64,000 nucleotides of DNA, from the NCBI GenBank assembly GCA_965197455.1, contig OZ240208.1, forward strand, positions 2,232,001 to 2,296,000, given 5' to 3'. Positions 41,089 to 49,285 of this stretch are shown piece by piece. The position numbers and the translations under genes were made by a program. Position 1 is the first letter of the stretch, and each line of letters begins with the position of its first letter. The notes below the pieces were generated by a model. It had not been told where the DNA came from and ran no database searches. It saw only the letters and a program-made list of their open reading frames with translations. Source of the DNA: JAGWBD01 sp965197455 (GTDB taxonomy: Bacteria > Chloroflexota > Anaerolineae > Aggregatilineales > Phototrophicaceae).

Positions 41089-41895
41089 TTAACTTGTGGA
41101 CGCAGACGGGTGCGGGGACTGGAGCGTCGAGTAGCCCAGCGTGTTCAGCAGTTTCAGGATGGCGAGTTCGTAGTACTCCGCCTTTTCTGTCTCTACCGCG
41201 ATCCACTGAATCTCGTTCAACTCTTCGGGATAGTTATCGCCGCCCCGATACCCGTTATGCAGCACGGGGATGATGCGGCTGCCGGATTTCCGCGCCCAGG
41301 TGATTTCCTTTGGAATCATCGTCGATTCGTGCGTGGTCTTGCCGTATACCAAAATGAACGTGTCACGTTCGCATATCTCTTTCTTAATGCGTTGCTCCCA
41401 TTCTTCGCCGCCTTCCAGCAACTTGTCGATGAACACTCCTGCTTCAGGGGCGGCGATATTGAGCCGTGCCTCAATGAGTGAAGCGAAGGCGCTGCTTTCC
41501 GCTTGTCTGTAGGAGATGAATATCTTTGGCGGTACGGCAGGTTTGTTGAGGAGCGCAAAGGCTTTTGGAGTTAGAAGAAAACTTACATTTAAGAAACTGC
41601 GTTCCAGAAATGTTTGCGGGACCAGACTTTCTTGAGCTGGTGTGAAGTATTCGAATGAACGCATCAAGTTTATACTCGGTGGTCCGTCGAACCACTTTCT
41701 CTGAATGTAGAGAATTAATTCATTAGTGGCATGCTGATAATTTTCTGGTTCAGTGACATCTAGTACGTCCAGATTACGCCAGCTGAATTCACTCCCCCAC
41801 TTCCCATTCACCGCGCCCCAAGCCAGATCGCGAGCGAAGGCTTGGACGCGGGCGATTGGGTCCGCCGGGGCGGGTTGCTCGTGTGGGTTGTCCAT
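41089..41895 (-). CDS. TIR-domain protein (TIR 2)
   Basis: A 268-residue paralogue of TIR 1. The TIR domain runs about 123-215: PKIFISYRQAESSAFASLIEARL, VFIDKLLEGG, DTFILVYGKTT, and Glu197 in MIPKEITWA at the catalytic Glu position. The N-terminal half shares FARDLAWGAVNGKWGSEF and a LTPKAFALLN motif with TIR 1. ATG 41895 is chosen because GGAG lies 6 bp upstream. It is the first gene of the island in transcription order, read from a TATAAT promoter at 41972-41977 that lies directly behind the stop codon of a methyltransferase fragment. The DUF3644-like gene follows about 40 bp later. Confidence 0.82.
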   Translation of the reverse strand: MDNPHEQPAPADPIARVQAFARDLAWGAVNGKWGSEFSWRNLDVLDVTEPENYQHATNELILYIQRKWFDGPPSINLMRSFEYFTPAQESLVPQTFLERSFLNVSFLLTPKAFALLNKPAVPPKIFISYRQAESSAFASLIEARLNIAAPEAGVFIDKLLEGGEEWEQRIKKEICERDTFILVYGKTTHESTMIPKEITWARKSGSRIIPVLHNGYRGGDNYPEELNEIQWIAVETEKAEYYELAILKLLNTLGYSTLQSPHPSASTS

Positions 41896-41950
41896 GCGGG
41901 TCTCCATTCCCGTTCGGCACAGGCGAACGGGCGGCTGTGCAGCGTATGCG

Positions 41951-42000
41951 GTTCGTTAAGCGGGCGTTCGGATTATAGCACAGCTACAGCAGCGGCTTTT
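41951..42000. repeat. promoter/5'-leader element shared by TIR 2, TIR 1 and the 53.5-kb gene
   Basis: GTTCGTTAAG at 41951-41960, then about 11 bp, then GATTATAGC, and ACAGCAGCGGCTTTTGC up to 42000. The same order is found at 53565-53630 (GTTCGTTAAGG...TTTATAGCC...ACAGCAGCGGTTTT) and, more diverged, at 39857-39900 before TIR 1. On the minus strand it contains the -10 box (TATAAT or TATAAA) and the leader of the gene that follows. Confidence 0.7.
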
Positions 42001-42221
42001 GCTCGTCGCGTTCTTCGCGGGCGCGGGGGGCCTGGCGGAAGGTGCCATGCTGCGTTGGCATCTCGACTGACGCGCCGTCGAGCAGGTCCTCGATGGTCAG
42101 GATTTGCAGGCGCGGGAAGCGGCCCCAGAGCTCTGACTCATAGTAGCCAGCGCCGAAGGCCTCCTGCTGCATCGAGCCCGTTGGTGGCTCGAGGGTGATG
42201 AAGACTCCGATGGCTGCCGTC
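41984..42221 (-). pseudogene. C-terminal fragment of a DNA methyltransferase
   Basis: The minus strand encodes, in one frame, AAIGVFITLEPPTGSMQQEA, then FGAGYYESELWGRFPRLQIL, TIEDLLDGA and GTFRQAPRAREERDEQKPLL, then a stop. GVFITLEPP...M-x-x-EA-x-x-AGFY-x-S-x-x-W-G...PRLQILTI-x-x-LL is the standard C-terminus of a large group of site-specific DNA methyltransferases. The ~550 residues that should precede it are missing; upstream sequence is unrelated and leads to the PHP-hydrolase gene. It sits directly upstream of TIR 2, so the TIR genes may once have followed an intact modification gene. Confidence 0.75.
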
Positions 42222-42331
42222 GAGGTTGATGAGGGCGCCGGTCAGGCGGGGTCGGCCTGGATACGAGGGCTGACCCTGGCGAATCCTGTGCTCGTTGCGA
42301 TATGTGAGCTTCGCTATCAGCCGGCCGCGGA

Positions 42332-43846
42332 TCAGACCCAGATGGGGGAACTCCACGCCCAGTGTCCGTTACTCTGGCGAACGCGCACATAGTACCAGTC
42401 CCGGCCTGAATTTAGCGATTCATGCGAGAACTCGAAGCTGGCACTGTAAGCACTTTGCGGCACAGCCTGGTGAAAATAATACGCCGGTGACAGAAAACCA
42501 CCCAAATAGCGGGAATATGGACCTTGCAACAAGCGAGCAAGCGGGACGTCTACTGCCTGTCCATTGACCAGACCTGTCAGGCGTGTCGCAGGACCGGCGT
42601 CGATCTCAAGACACATTCCCTGAGTGCTGGCCGTGCTGGTGGTGGGGTTGCCCCAGGTGCGGGTCGTGAACTGGACGGCGTTGTCGTCGAGGGCGTTCCA
42701 GTGGCTAAAGGCATACGCGTCTATTTCGTTAGCCTGGGGTTCAACCACCTCATGACCGCGGAAACGCGGCTCAAGCGAGCGCAACTTGCCGTCAACCACG
42801 CGCAACTCAACCTGCCAGTCAACATCTGGCCCGCGCTCACCCCAGCCGACCTCGAAGCAGATTTTGAGGTTGTGGTCCAGCGGGTCAATGGCTTGGCCGA
42901 ACTCTGGATTCCAGCGATGGATCACGTGGTTGTTGTGCAATAGCTCAATGTAGTCGATTGCATCCCCGCCGATGACGGAGACGTTAATGTCGCGTTGTGG
43001 CGTTGGCGGCAGGATTGACCCCATCATCGCGCCGTTTATTGAAAAGGCCAGTTGGATCCTGTCGCCGGTCAGGGCATAGGTGCGTCTGTTGCCGATCGCG
43101 TTCCAGATGCCCTCACGACTGAGTCTGTCGGCCCACACGCCAACGCGCCCGTGGCCGTAACTTCCGGGATGTGCGCTATGATGATCTGTTGAACCAATCA
43201 CCCCGACGATGTGGCCTTGCTCCAGACCATACTGCAGCATGCTCTGCCAGTCGCGTGGCCCCATGGTATGCAAATAAGGACGAGCGGCGACCGCGCTTTC
43301 GGAGGCGCCGTGCATCGACATGATCTCGACAACCGGGATGAATTCAGGGTCAAATTCATTCCAGTTCAGGCCCCGGTAACCTGCCTTGTAACCGATATGA
43401 TGAGGAATCATCATCGTCTTGACGTTGTTCGCCCGGTACTTGCGCAGTTCTGCCTGTAGCTCCTCCATGTCGTTGGCATAAACCGGTTCGCCTTCGGTTC
43501 CATTGAAATAGATGTTGTGGTCGCCATAACGTCTGGAATGCCACTCGAAACCCAAAAACGTGATGAACTTTTCGTCTTCATGATATTTTGACACCGCGGC
43601 TTTTAACTGCGGCCACTGCCGGGCAGTTGTAGCAAAACCTTGCTTGTGATAGGCGACCAGACTTTCGAGGCGGGGATCATTTTCAGGAATATCATGCCAG
43701 TGGGCGTGCGCCGTGATACAAGCAAAATCAAGCTGGAGACGCGCGTTTTTGAAGGCATCATCCGCTGATCCGTGGGCATAACCGATGTTGCAATGATTAT
43801 GAAGATCGCCGTAATACACATTCAGATCATGAAATGGAGATGTCAC
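42332..43846 (-). CDS. PHP-domain (CehA/McbA-like) metallohydrolase
   Basis: About 504 residues. The N-terminal ~280 residues hold a PHP phosphoesterase-type fold with metal motifs YYGDLHNHCNIGYAHG, ITAHAHWHD, FLGFEWHS, IPHHIGYK and VIGSTDHHSAHPG. The ~220-residue C-terminus is beta-rich and ends WYYVRVRQSNGHWAWSSPIWV, as in CehA/McbA carbaryl-hydrolase relatives and DUF3604-like proteins; the real substrate is unknown. GTG 43846 is preferred because GGAAAGGAAAAGA precedes it; the open frame goes on to 43942. It closes the catabolic cluster that starts with the sugar transporter at 52.7 kb. Confidence 0.75.
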   Translation of the reverse strand: MTSPFHDLNVYYGDLHNHCNIGYAHGSADDAFKNARLQLDFACITAHAHWHDIPENDPRLESLVAYHKQGFATTARQWPQLKAAVSKYHEDEKFITFLGFEWHSRRYGDHNIYFNGTEGEPVYANDMEELQAELRKYRANNVKTMMIPHHIGYKAGYRGLNWNEFDPEFIPVVEIMSMHGASESAVAARPYLHTMGPRDWQSMLQYGLEQGHIVGVIGSTDHHSAHPGSYGHGRVGVWADRLSREGIWNAIGNRRTYALTGDRIQLAFSINGAMMGSILPPTPQRDINVSVIGGDAIDYIELLHNNHVIHRWNPEFGQAIDPLDHNLKICFEVGWGERGPDVDWQVELRVVDGKLRSLEPRFRGHEVVEPQANEIDAYAFSHWNALDDNAVQFTTRTWGNPTTSTASTQGMCLEIDAGPATRLTGLVNGQAVDVPLARLLQGPYSRYLGGFLSPAYYFHQAVPQSAYSASFEFSHESLNSGRDWYYVRVRQSNGHWAWSSPIWV

Positions 43847-43884
43847 TCTTTTCCTTTCCAGAAGCTGTGTGCTGACGCCAACCT

Positions 43885-44430
43885 TTAGCCGCAGCGACCG
43901 TTGGTCCCTTGATGATGTGGCGGTGTGCCAGCCATTGTACACGCAGCAGGAGGGTGAATGAGCGGGCGCCAGAGGCGCTGCTGGCCGCGGCGCGCGACGC
44001 GGGTGATGCGCTCGGCCGGGACGGATCTGGTGTTGAATACCGCGGGCCGCAAGGCTTTCGGGCTCCGGGGCGCGGCCGACCCGGTGAGCAGGAGGATGAT
44101 CTGACCGCTGCGCAAGTAGGGCAGACAGGCCTCCAGCATCGCTTTTTGCCCGTAGGCGGGCACGGCGATGAGGATCAGATCGATATTCTCCATGGCGGCG
44201 GCGACGTCGGTGGTGATGAGGGCGAGCGGCACCAGCTCTTCGGCCTGATCCCCGCCAACCAGATCCCCTTCGATTGCGACGCCACCCTGCTCGAGGATGG
44301 CCGCGATACGTTCGTGCGTGCGGTTGTAGAGATGGACGCTGTAGCCGCGGCGGGAGAGGGCGGCCGCCGCCGCCATCCCCCCCGGGCCGGCGCCCATGAC
44401 CAGGATGCGTTCGATGGCGCTCAAGATCAC
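43885..44430 (-). pseudogene. truncated opine/octopine dehydrogenase-like gene
   Basis: The N-terminal ~120 residues have an NAD(P) Rossmann fold (ILVMGAGPGGMAAAAALSRRG) and the segment IDLILIAVPAYGQKAMLE...GQIILLLTGSA of the octopine dehydrogenase family. Then the frame runs into RSVPAERITRVAR, which is the dispersed repeat also found at the flavin-oxidoreductase start, and ends soon after. Normal family members have ~360 residues with a C-terminal substrate domain, which is gone. The start is a GTG that overlaps the stop of the upstream M24 gene (GTGA), so the gene was once part of this operon. Confidence 0.75.
43990..44019. repeat. 30-bp repeat at the opine dehydrogenase breakpoint
   Basis: Identical over 30 bp to 39931-39960 and with one difference to 38883-38912 (GCGCGCGACGCGGGTGATGC...). 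It lies exactly where the dehydrogenase coding sequence loses similarity to its family. Confidence 0.8.
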
Positions 44431-45551
44431 AAGACCTGTAATTCGTGAGTACTGAGGTTGAAGCGGCGCGCGCCGTCAGCCGTCACCGTAACGATGTCTT
44501 CGATACGCACACCGAAGCGGCCTTTCAGGTAGACACCGGGCTCGATGCTGAAGACCATCCCCTCGCGCAGGACGGTGGTATCGCCCTGGACGATGTAAGG
44601 CGCTTCGTGGATATCAAAACCGAGGCCATGGCCGGTGCGGTGCAGGATGCCGTCACCATAGCCGGCGGCTGTGATGTGCGCGCGGGCGACAGCATCGATC
44701 GATTCTGCGGTTACGCCGGGCCGGACGGCCTCGAAGGCCAGCTGGTTGGTTTCGTTGACGACGTCGTAGACGCGGCGATATTCATCCGACGGCGGGCCGA
44801 CGTGGAAGCTGCGGGTCATATCGGACCAGTAGCCATTCACGGAGCTGCCGAAATCGACGACGACAGCATCACCTGACATGATGCGGCGCGGGCCGACGTG
44901 GTGGTGCGGCGACGCGCCGTTTTCGCCGACGCCGACGATGGCGCCGGCGGGGGCGCCGGGGTCGTGGCCGTGTTCCGGCAGGAGCGCCAGCAGTTGTTGT
45001 TTGACCTCCGCCTCGCTCATGCCAATGAGCGGCAGCTCCAGCAGGGCGCGGTAGCTGCGGTCGGCGGCGGCGCCGGCCTGGGTCAGGTACTCCAGTTCAC
45101 GCGCCTCCTTGACCATGCGGATGGGGTTGAGCAGGGCGCCGCCGGACACAAATTCGGCTTCCGGCGCGGCGGCCTGCAGGCGATAGAGGAAGTGTGAGAA
45201 GATATTGTCAGCGACGCCCAGGCGCAGCGGCTGCCCTGCCCCGGCAGGAGGTAACGAGGCGGCGAAACGCTCGAAGGGGCTATCGGTTTCCTCCCAGGGG
45301 ATGAGATCGAAGAAATGCGCCAGTGGCTCCGCCAGGGCTGTCTCGAAACCCGGCAGGATCAGGTGCGGCGTCTCGTCTTCGGCAGCGGGCAGGATGAAGA
45401 GCGTCAGGCGCTCGGATTGCGGCCGGTTCAGTCCGATCAGGTAGAAAAGATCGCTGGAAGGGCCGACGATCAGGGCATCGGTGCCGGCGTCGCGCAGGCC
45501 TTGCCGCACCCGCTGGCAGCGCGCCGCATAATCAAATGGCTGGCTATTCAT
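44427..45551 (-). CDS. M24 metallopeptidase (Xaa-Pro dipeptidase/aminopeptidase-like)
   Basis: A 374-residue peptidase with the creatinase-type N-terminal domain and an intact dinuclear metal site: Asp in VVVDFGSS, Asp in YWSDMTRSF, His in RTGHGLGFDIHE, Glu in FSIEPGVYL and Glu in RIEDIVTV. It would remove N-terminal residues before proline or split X-Pro dipeptides in the cytoplasm. It stands in contrast to the ligand-poor M24 relative at 28.2 kb. It lies 17 bp after the NicX-like gene and overlaps the truncated opine dehydrogenase, within the catabolic cluster. Confidence 0.9.
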   Translation of the reverse strand: MNSQPFDYAARCQRVRQGLRDAGTDALIVGPSSDLFYLIGLNRPQSERLTLFILPAAEDETPHLILPGFETALAEPLAHFFDLIPWEETDSPFERFAASLPPAGAGQPLRLGVADNIFSHFLYRLQAAAPEAEFVSGGALLNPIRMVKEARELEYLTQAGAAADRSYRALLELPLIGMSEAEVKQQLLALLPEHGHDPGAPAGAIVGVGENGASPHHHVGPRRIMSGDAVVVDFGSSVNGYWSDMTRSFHVGPPSDEYRRVYDVVNETNQLAFEAVRPGVTAESIDAVARAHITAAGYGDGILHRTGHGLGFDIHEAPYIVQGDTTVLREGMVFSIEPGVYLKGRFGVRIEDIVTVTADGARRFNLSTHELQVL

Positions 45552-45568
45552 GGCTATTCCTCAACGAT

Positions 45569-46628
45569 TCAACCTGGGCGGGAGCCGTGGCCGGTCTGCG
45601 TACCGCCGGTTTCCGTGGTGATACCGGCGTCACCCTTGTAGCGCAGCTCCTCGCGCACGAATTCACCGTTCTCCATGATGTGGATGTCATCCACCCAGTA
45701 GCTGTTGTTGAGGCTGGGGAAATCGATATGCGAATTGGTGAGGGTGGTAGCGCCCTTGAAGATACCGATGTTGGAGCCGAAGGCGATCTGCATGTTGGCG
45801 TACATGCACTCGTTATCCTGGCCGGGAATGAGCCAGTTGGCGCGCCGCTCGCAACCCCAGCCGACGTGGGCGATGCGGTAGGAATCCCCGGAGTTGAACT
45901 GGGCGAACCAGCGCTTGATCAGTTCGGCCTGCATGCCGCCCTTGATGTCGGTAATGCGGCCGTCATTCATTTCCAGATAGACATAATCCTGGATGTACTG
46001 GTTGATCACCAGCATGTAATCGCCCGGGGAAAGCACGAGTACACCGCCGCCCTTGTGCTCTTCCGGCGCGCAGCAGACCATTCCGCTCGGTCAGATATCC
46101 CAGCGGCCGGGGACATCCGAGACGCTGTAGATACCCATCGGGTCACGCCCCTCCTTGTAGAAGGTGAGGTCGGTCCCGCCAGGGGACGTGATGCGCATGG
46201 TGCTGGCGTTCGCCATGAGTTTTTTTGCCGGCGAGGACCCGCTCGCGCAGTTCCTGGGTGGGGAAGAGGCGGCGCATGGTGTTGACGGCCACGCCGATGC
46301 GTTGCAGGCGCGTGCCGGAATCCATCGATTCACGCATGATGTGGCCGTAGGCATGGGGGCCGGAGGAGACATCGATGACCAGGTTGGCGCGTTTCCAGGC
46401 GTCGATGACCGCTTTTTCTTCCCGGTTGGGGTGCACGATCTGGAAGACATCGACGCCGAGCTGAATGGCTGCGCCCATATAGGCGGCGGCATAATGGGGA
46501 TAGCTGCCCGGGTCAGTATGGATGAGGAGATGTTCACCCGGCTGCACCTTGCACAATTCCAGGTGCCGCCGGAACATATCTACCAGTTGGGTACTCGCTG
46601 AATAATCCAGAGCCAGTTGTTCGACCAT
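45569..46628 (-). pseudogene. NicX/M29-aminopeptidase-like gene broken by a frameshift and an in-frame TGA
   Basis: Read together, the pieces resemble 2,5-dihydroxypyridine 5,6-dioxygenase (NicX) and its M29 peptidase relatives, ~350 aa. N-terminus: LVDMFRRHLELCKVQPGEHL...VIDVSSGPHAYGHIMRESM. At a run of seven T (46220-46226; A7 in the coding strand) the frame must shift by one base to continue as KKLMANASTMRITSPGGTDL. At 46091-46093 a TGA interrupts GRWDI-stop-PSGMVCCAPEE; in NicX, as I recall it, this position is Trp (RWDHWPSG). The rest is in frame and conserved, with the NicX iron ligands kept as AHVGWG and SHIDFP. The homopolymer change might be a sequencing error; the TGA is a separate lesion or a recoded codon. 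Confidence 0.7.
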
Positions 46629-46823
46629 GTTAAATCTTCTGAAGGGATCCGATAAATGCCCCGTAAGATAGCACGGAGCGCACAGGGAATCCAAACGGGT
46701 TGGGTGGACCCGGTCGTGACGGCGCTTGCAAGGGGCGTGGCATTCGAGCGTGTGGCCGCGAATCTGCCTGGCTTAAGGCTCCCGCGTCACAACACAAGGC
46801 CCTGAAGTTGTGAATACAGGGGC

Positions 46824-48896
46824 TTACGTTGAAGTCAGTTCGTGGACGAGCCGGCTTTGCGCAAACTCAGCGATGCTCTGATTATTGCACGCCATTGGCA
46901 GTGCCCAGATGACCATGTTTGAATAATAGTCTTCGCCCCAGACCGGTAACCCGCTATCGGCGTCAATCATGCAGCGCTGCTTCCACGGAGACCGAGACGT
47001 CAACGCGACGGCTTCGTAAAGTCGTCGGGCGATTTCCAGCCCGGTTTCACGCTGACCGTGATAAATGAAGTTCATCGCGGCGCAAAGGTTTTCGGCGACG
47101 AAGACCTGCCTTCCGTGTTCATAGTTGGGCAGAATGTGAGGATGGGCGTCGGGGTCGGGTTTCGAAACGTGGCGCGTGCCATCCGGATTGACGCCGTTCA
47201 CGAGACCGTGTTCGGTGGCTGCCATATTCAGGCGCTTGACGGCGCCCAGGGCGGACTGGACCTGTTCCGCCGGCAAAACGTCGGGCAAACCAGTGATCTT
47301 GACGCACCACTGCGCCATGAGCTGATTACCGAGCGAGACATCACAGTCCGGTCCCGCGCCGCTGGTGTTAGCCGGATCGTGCCACAGGCGGTAATACTCG
47401 CCGGTCCAGAGTTTGTCCTGGTATGCGGCTTTCCCGCGTTTCAGCCAATCGGCGCATTCATCGGCAAACGTGCTGTCGTTCATCAGCGCTGCCATGGCCT
47501 GGCCACAGGAGAGGGTGGCGAGCCAGGTGCCGGCGACGTAAGCGGAGGTGCCATACCAGGGCCAGATATCGTAGAATTGATTCGCCGACGACAATTCACC
47601 GGGTCGCGCGTGCGACTGCTCATTGACCAGGCCATCATCATCATCATCAAGCGAGAACTGATAGCGAATCGCGCGTTTGGCCGAGTTGTAGAAATGCGCC
47701 AGCTGGTCGCGGTCCGCGGTGCGCAGGTAGAGGCGATAAATCATCTGGGCATACTGGCCGGGGTTCAGCGGATGCTGGCAGTGATAGCGCGGGTCGCGCA
47801 TGGCGCTTTCCATGCCATAGGAAAAGGGAATTTCGCCGTCGGCAATCTGGAAGTGTTTGAAGGCTTCCAGCGTCGTCCGCTCCAGCTCCGGGAAGAAGAA
47901 GAGGATCGGCAGGTGGCCGTGCATGCGGCAGACCATGGTCTCGGTGATGGGGCAGCCGGTGTGGCTTTCGTTGTGGGTGAACCAGCCGATCGACTCCCAC
48001 CATTCGTCTTTTCGTGTTTTGGCGATCCAGACGGTGTTTTTGGACAGGCTGTAAAGGCTTTGCACCAGCCCGTCGCGCAGCCAGTCGGGCAGGTCCGCAG
48101 CGTAAATTGCCTTCTGCCAGGCCAATACGGCAGCCAGCAAGGAATCAAAGCGCCCCAGCGCATCCCCGGCGGCCGCGGCCGCATTCCCGTAGCGCAGGCT
48201 GTACTGGTTGACATGGGGTTCACGGCCGCTGTCACGCCAGCAGGGTGAATGCCAGGCAAAGACAAGGCGAACGCGGGATGATCCATTGGCCGCTATCGTG
48301 CGCGCGATGCGCCCTGTGAGCTGCCCGTCAGTATTCACGACATTGACGTCCTCACCCGTCAGCGCAACATCATGCGGGCCACGCTCATAAGTCGGGCTGC
48401 CGGAGGCATTCGGTGGTTCGACTATCAGCTCAAGGTCCAGGGCTTCGGCGCGGTTATTGCGTATTTCAATTTCAAATAATGCGGCGGGGATATTGCTGTC
48501 GGCGCTGTTGCCCAGGATTAGCGGAGAAAACGCCCGTATGCCGAGTTCAAGACCCTTCGCTTCAAAGCGACAGACCATGTCGGCGACGGGATGATGCCCC
48601 CAGTAGGCGATGTCCGCGGTTGAGAGCGGCAGGCTTTCAGCGCCCGCTATCCTGAGCGTCAGCCACTCGGAGAAGTCTGAGCGGGGTGGCACGATGTCGT
48701 TGAAGATCGAGCAGTGGCCGATTAGTCCGGAGCCTTCCAGCGTGAAGTAACCGGTGCCGAGCCCACCGAGCGGGATGCCGCCGTCCAGGCGGTGACCGTC
48801 ATAGACTCAGCCGGGCACCGGCCCGGGGAAGCCGTCGGCGCGGATCTCACTCCATTGGTTTTTGGGGGCGTCGGAGTTAAAGGGGAAAACGGCCAT
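46824..48896 (-). pseudogene. GH116 glycosidase gene with an in-frame TGA codon
   Basis: The gene encodes a ~690-residue glycoside hydrolase of the GH116 type (GBA2-like beta-glucosidase/xylosidase group). The beta-rich N-domain carries LDGGIPLGGLGTGYF; the (alpha/alpha)6 catalytic part has WFTHNESHTGCP, NEQSHA, FYDIWPWYGTSAYVAGTWLA and CDVSLGNQLMAQW. The true start is the ATG at 48896, with AGGAG 8 bp upstream. It is followed by 29 codons, a TGA at 48807-48809 (GPVPG-stop-VYDGHRLDGG), and then conserved sequence in the same frame. Everything except this codon looks functional. It lies beside sugar ABC transporter genes, which fits import and hydrolysis of a glucoside or xyloside. Confidence 0.75.
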
Positions 48897-48940
48897 GCCT
48901 GATTCTCCTGTGCCGAATCGGATGCCGGTAGTTGGACGAC

Positions 48941-49270
48941 CTAGATACTCAAGCCGCCTGATAAACCATCCATAAAGCGTCTGGAGGTAAAGGTGAAAAT
49001 AATGATCAGCGGCAGCGACGCGATGACATAGCTGGCGAATGTGATGGCATGGTCGCTTGCATGCTCCAGGGCGGCGCCAATGGTCGCGAAATCTGCCGGG
49101 ACGCTGATGAGGATCCGGCTAATAGCGCTTGCCGAATTGGAGAGCATCAGCGCAAGAAGTGTAAGCAAGATTAAGTACCAGGAATAGAAAGTAATCCCGG
49201 CTCGCACGGGAAGGAGTGGCGCTCGTCTGCTCAATTTATGCCAAGGGGAGCCGTGCCGGGAAGCTGCCAT
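48941..49270 (-). CDS. small membrane protein, probable truncated ABC permease
   Basis: 109 residues with two hydrophobic helices. The C-terminal end (ITFASYVIASLPLIIIFTFT then SRRFMDGLSGGLSI) looks like the end of a MalG-type sugar permease (compare PLMIFFSLQRYFVHGVTAGA in the gene 16 bp upstream). The first 75 residues do not resemble a permease and the EAA motif is missing. It may be a decayed second permease or a small accessory membrane protein of this transporter. Confidence 0.45.
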   Translation of the reverse strand: MAASRHGSPWHKLSRRAPLLPVRAGITFYSWYLILLTLLALMLSNSASAISRILISVPADFATIGAALEHASDHAITFASYVIASLPLIIIFTFTSRRFMDGLSGGLSI

Positions 49271-49285
49271 GCCATCAACCCTGGA

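Noticed and set aside
48807..48809. Selenocysteine at the GH116 TGA
   Set aside because: No SECIS-like hairpin was evident just after the TGA, the family does not use selenocysteine, and no sel genes are in the window. Nonsense change or Trp/Cys read-through fits better.
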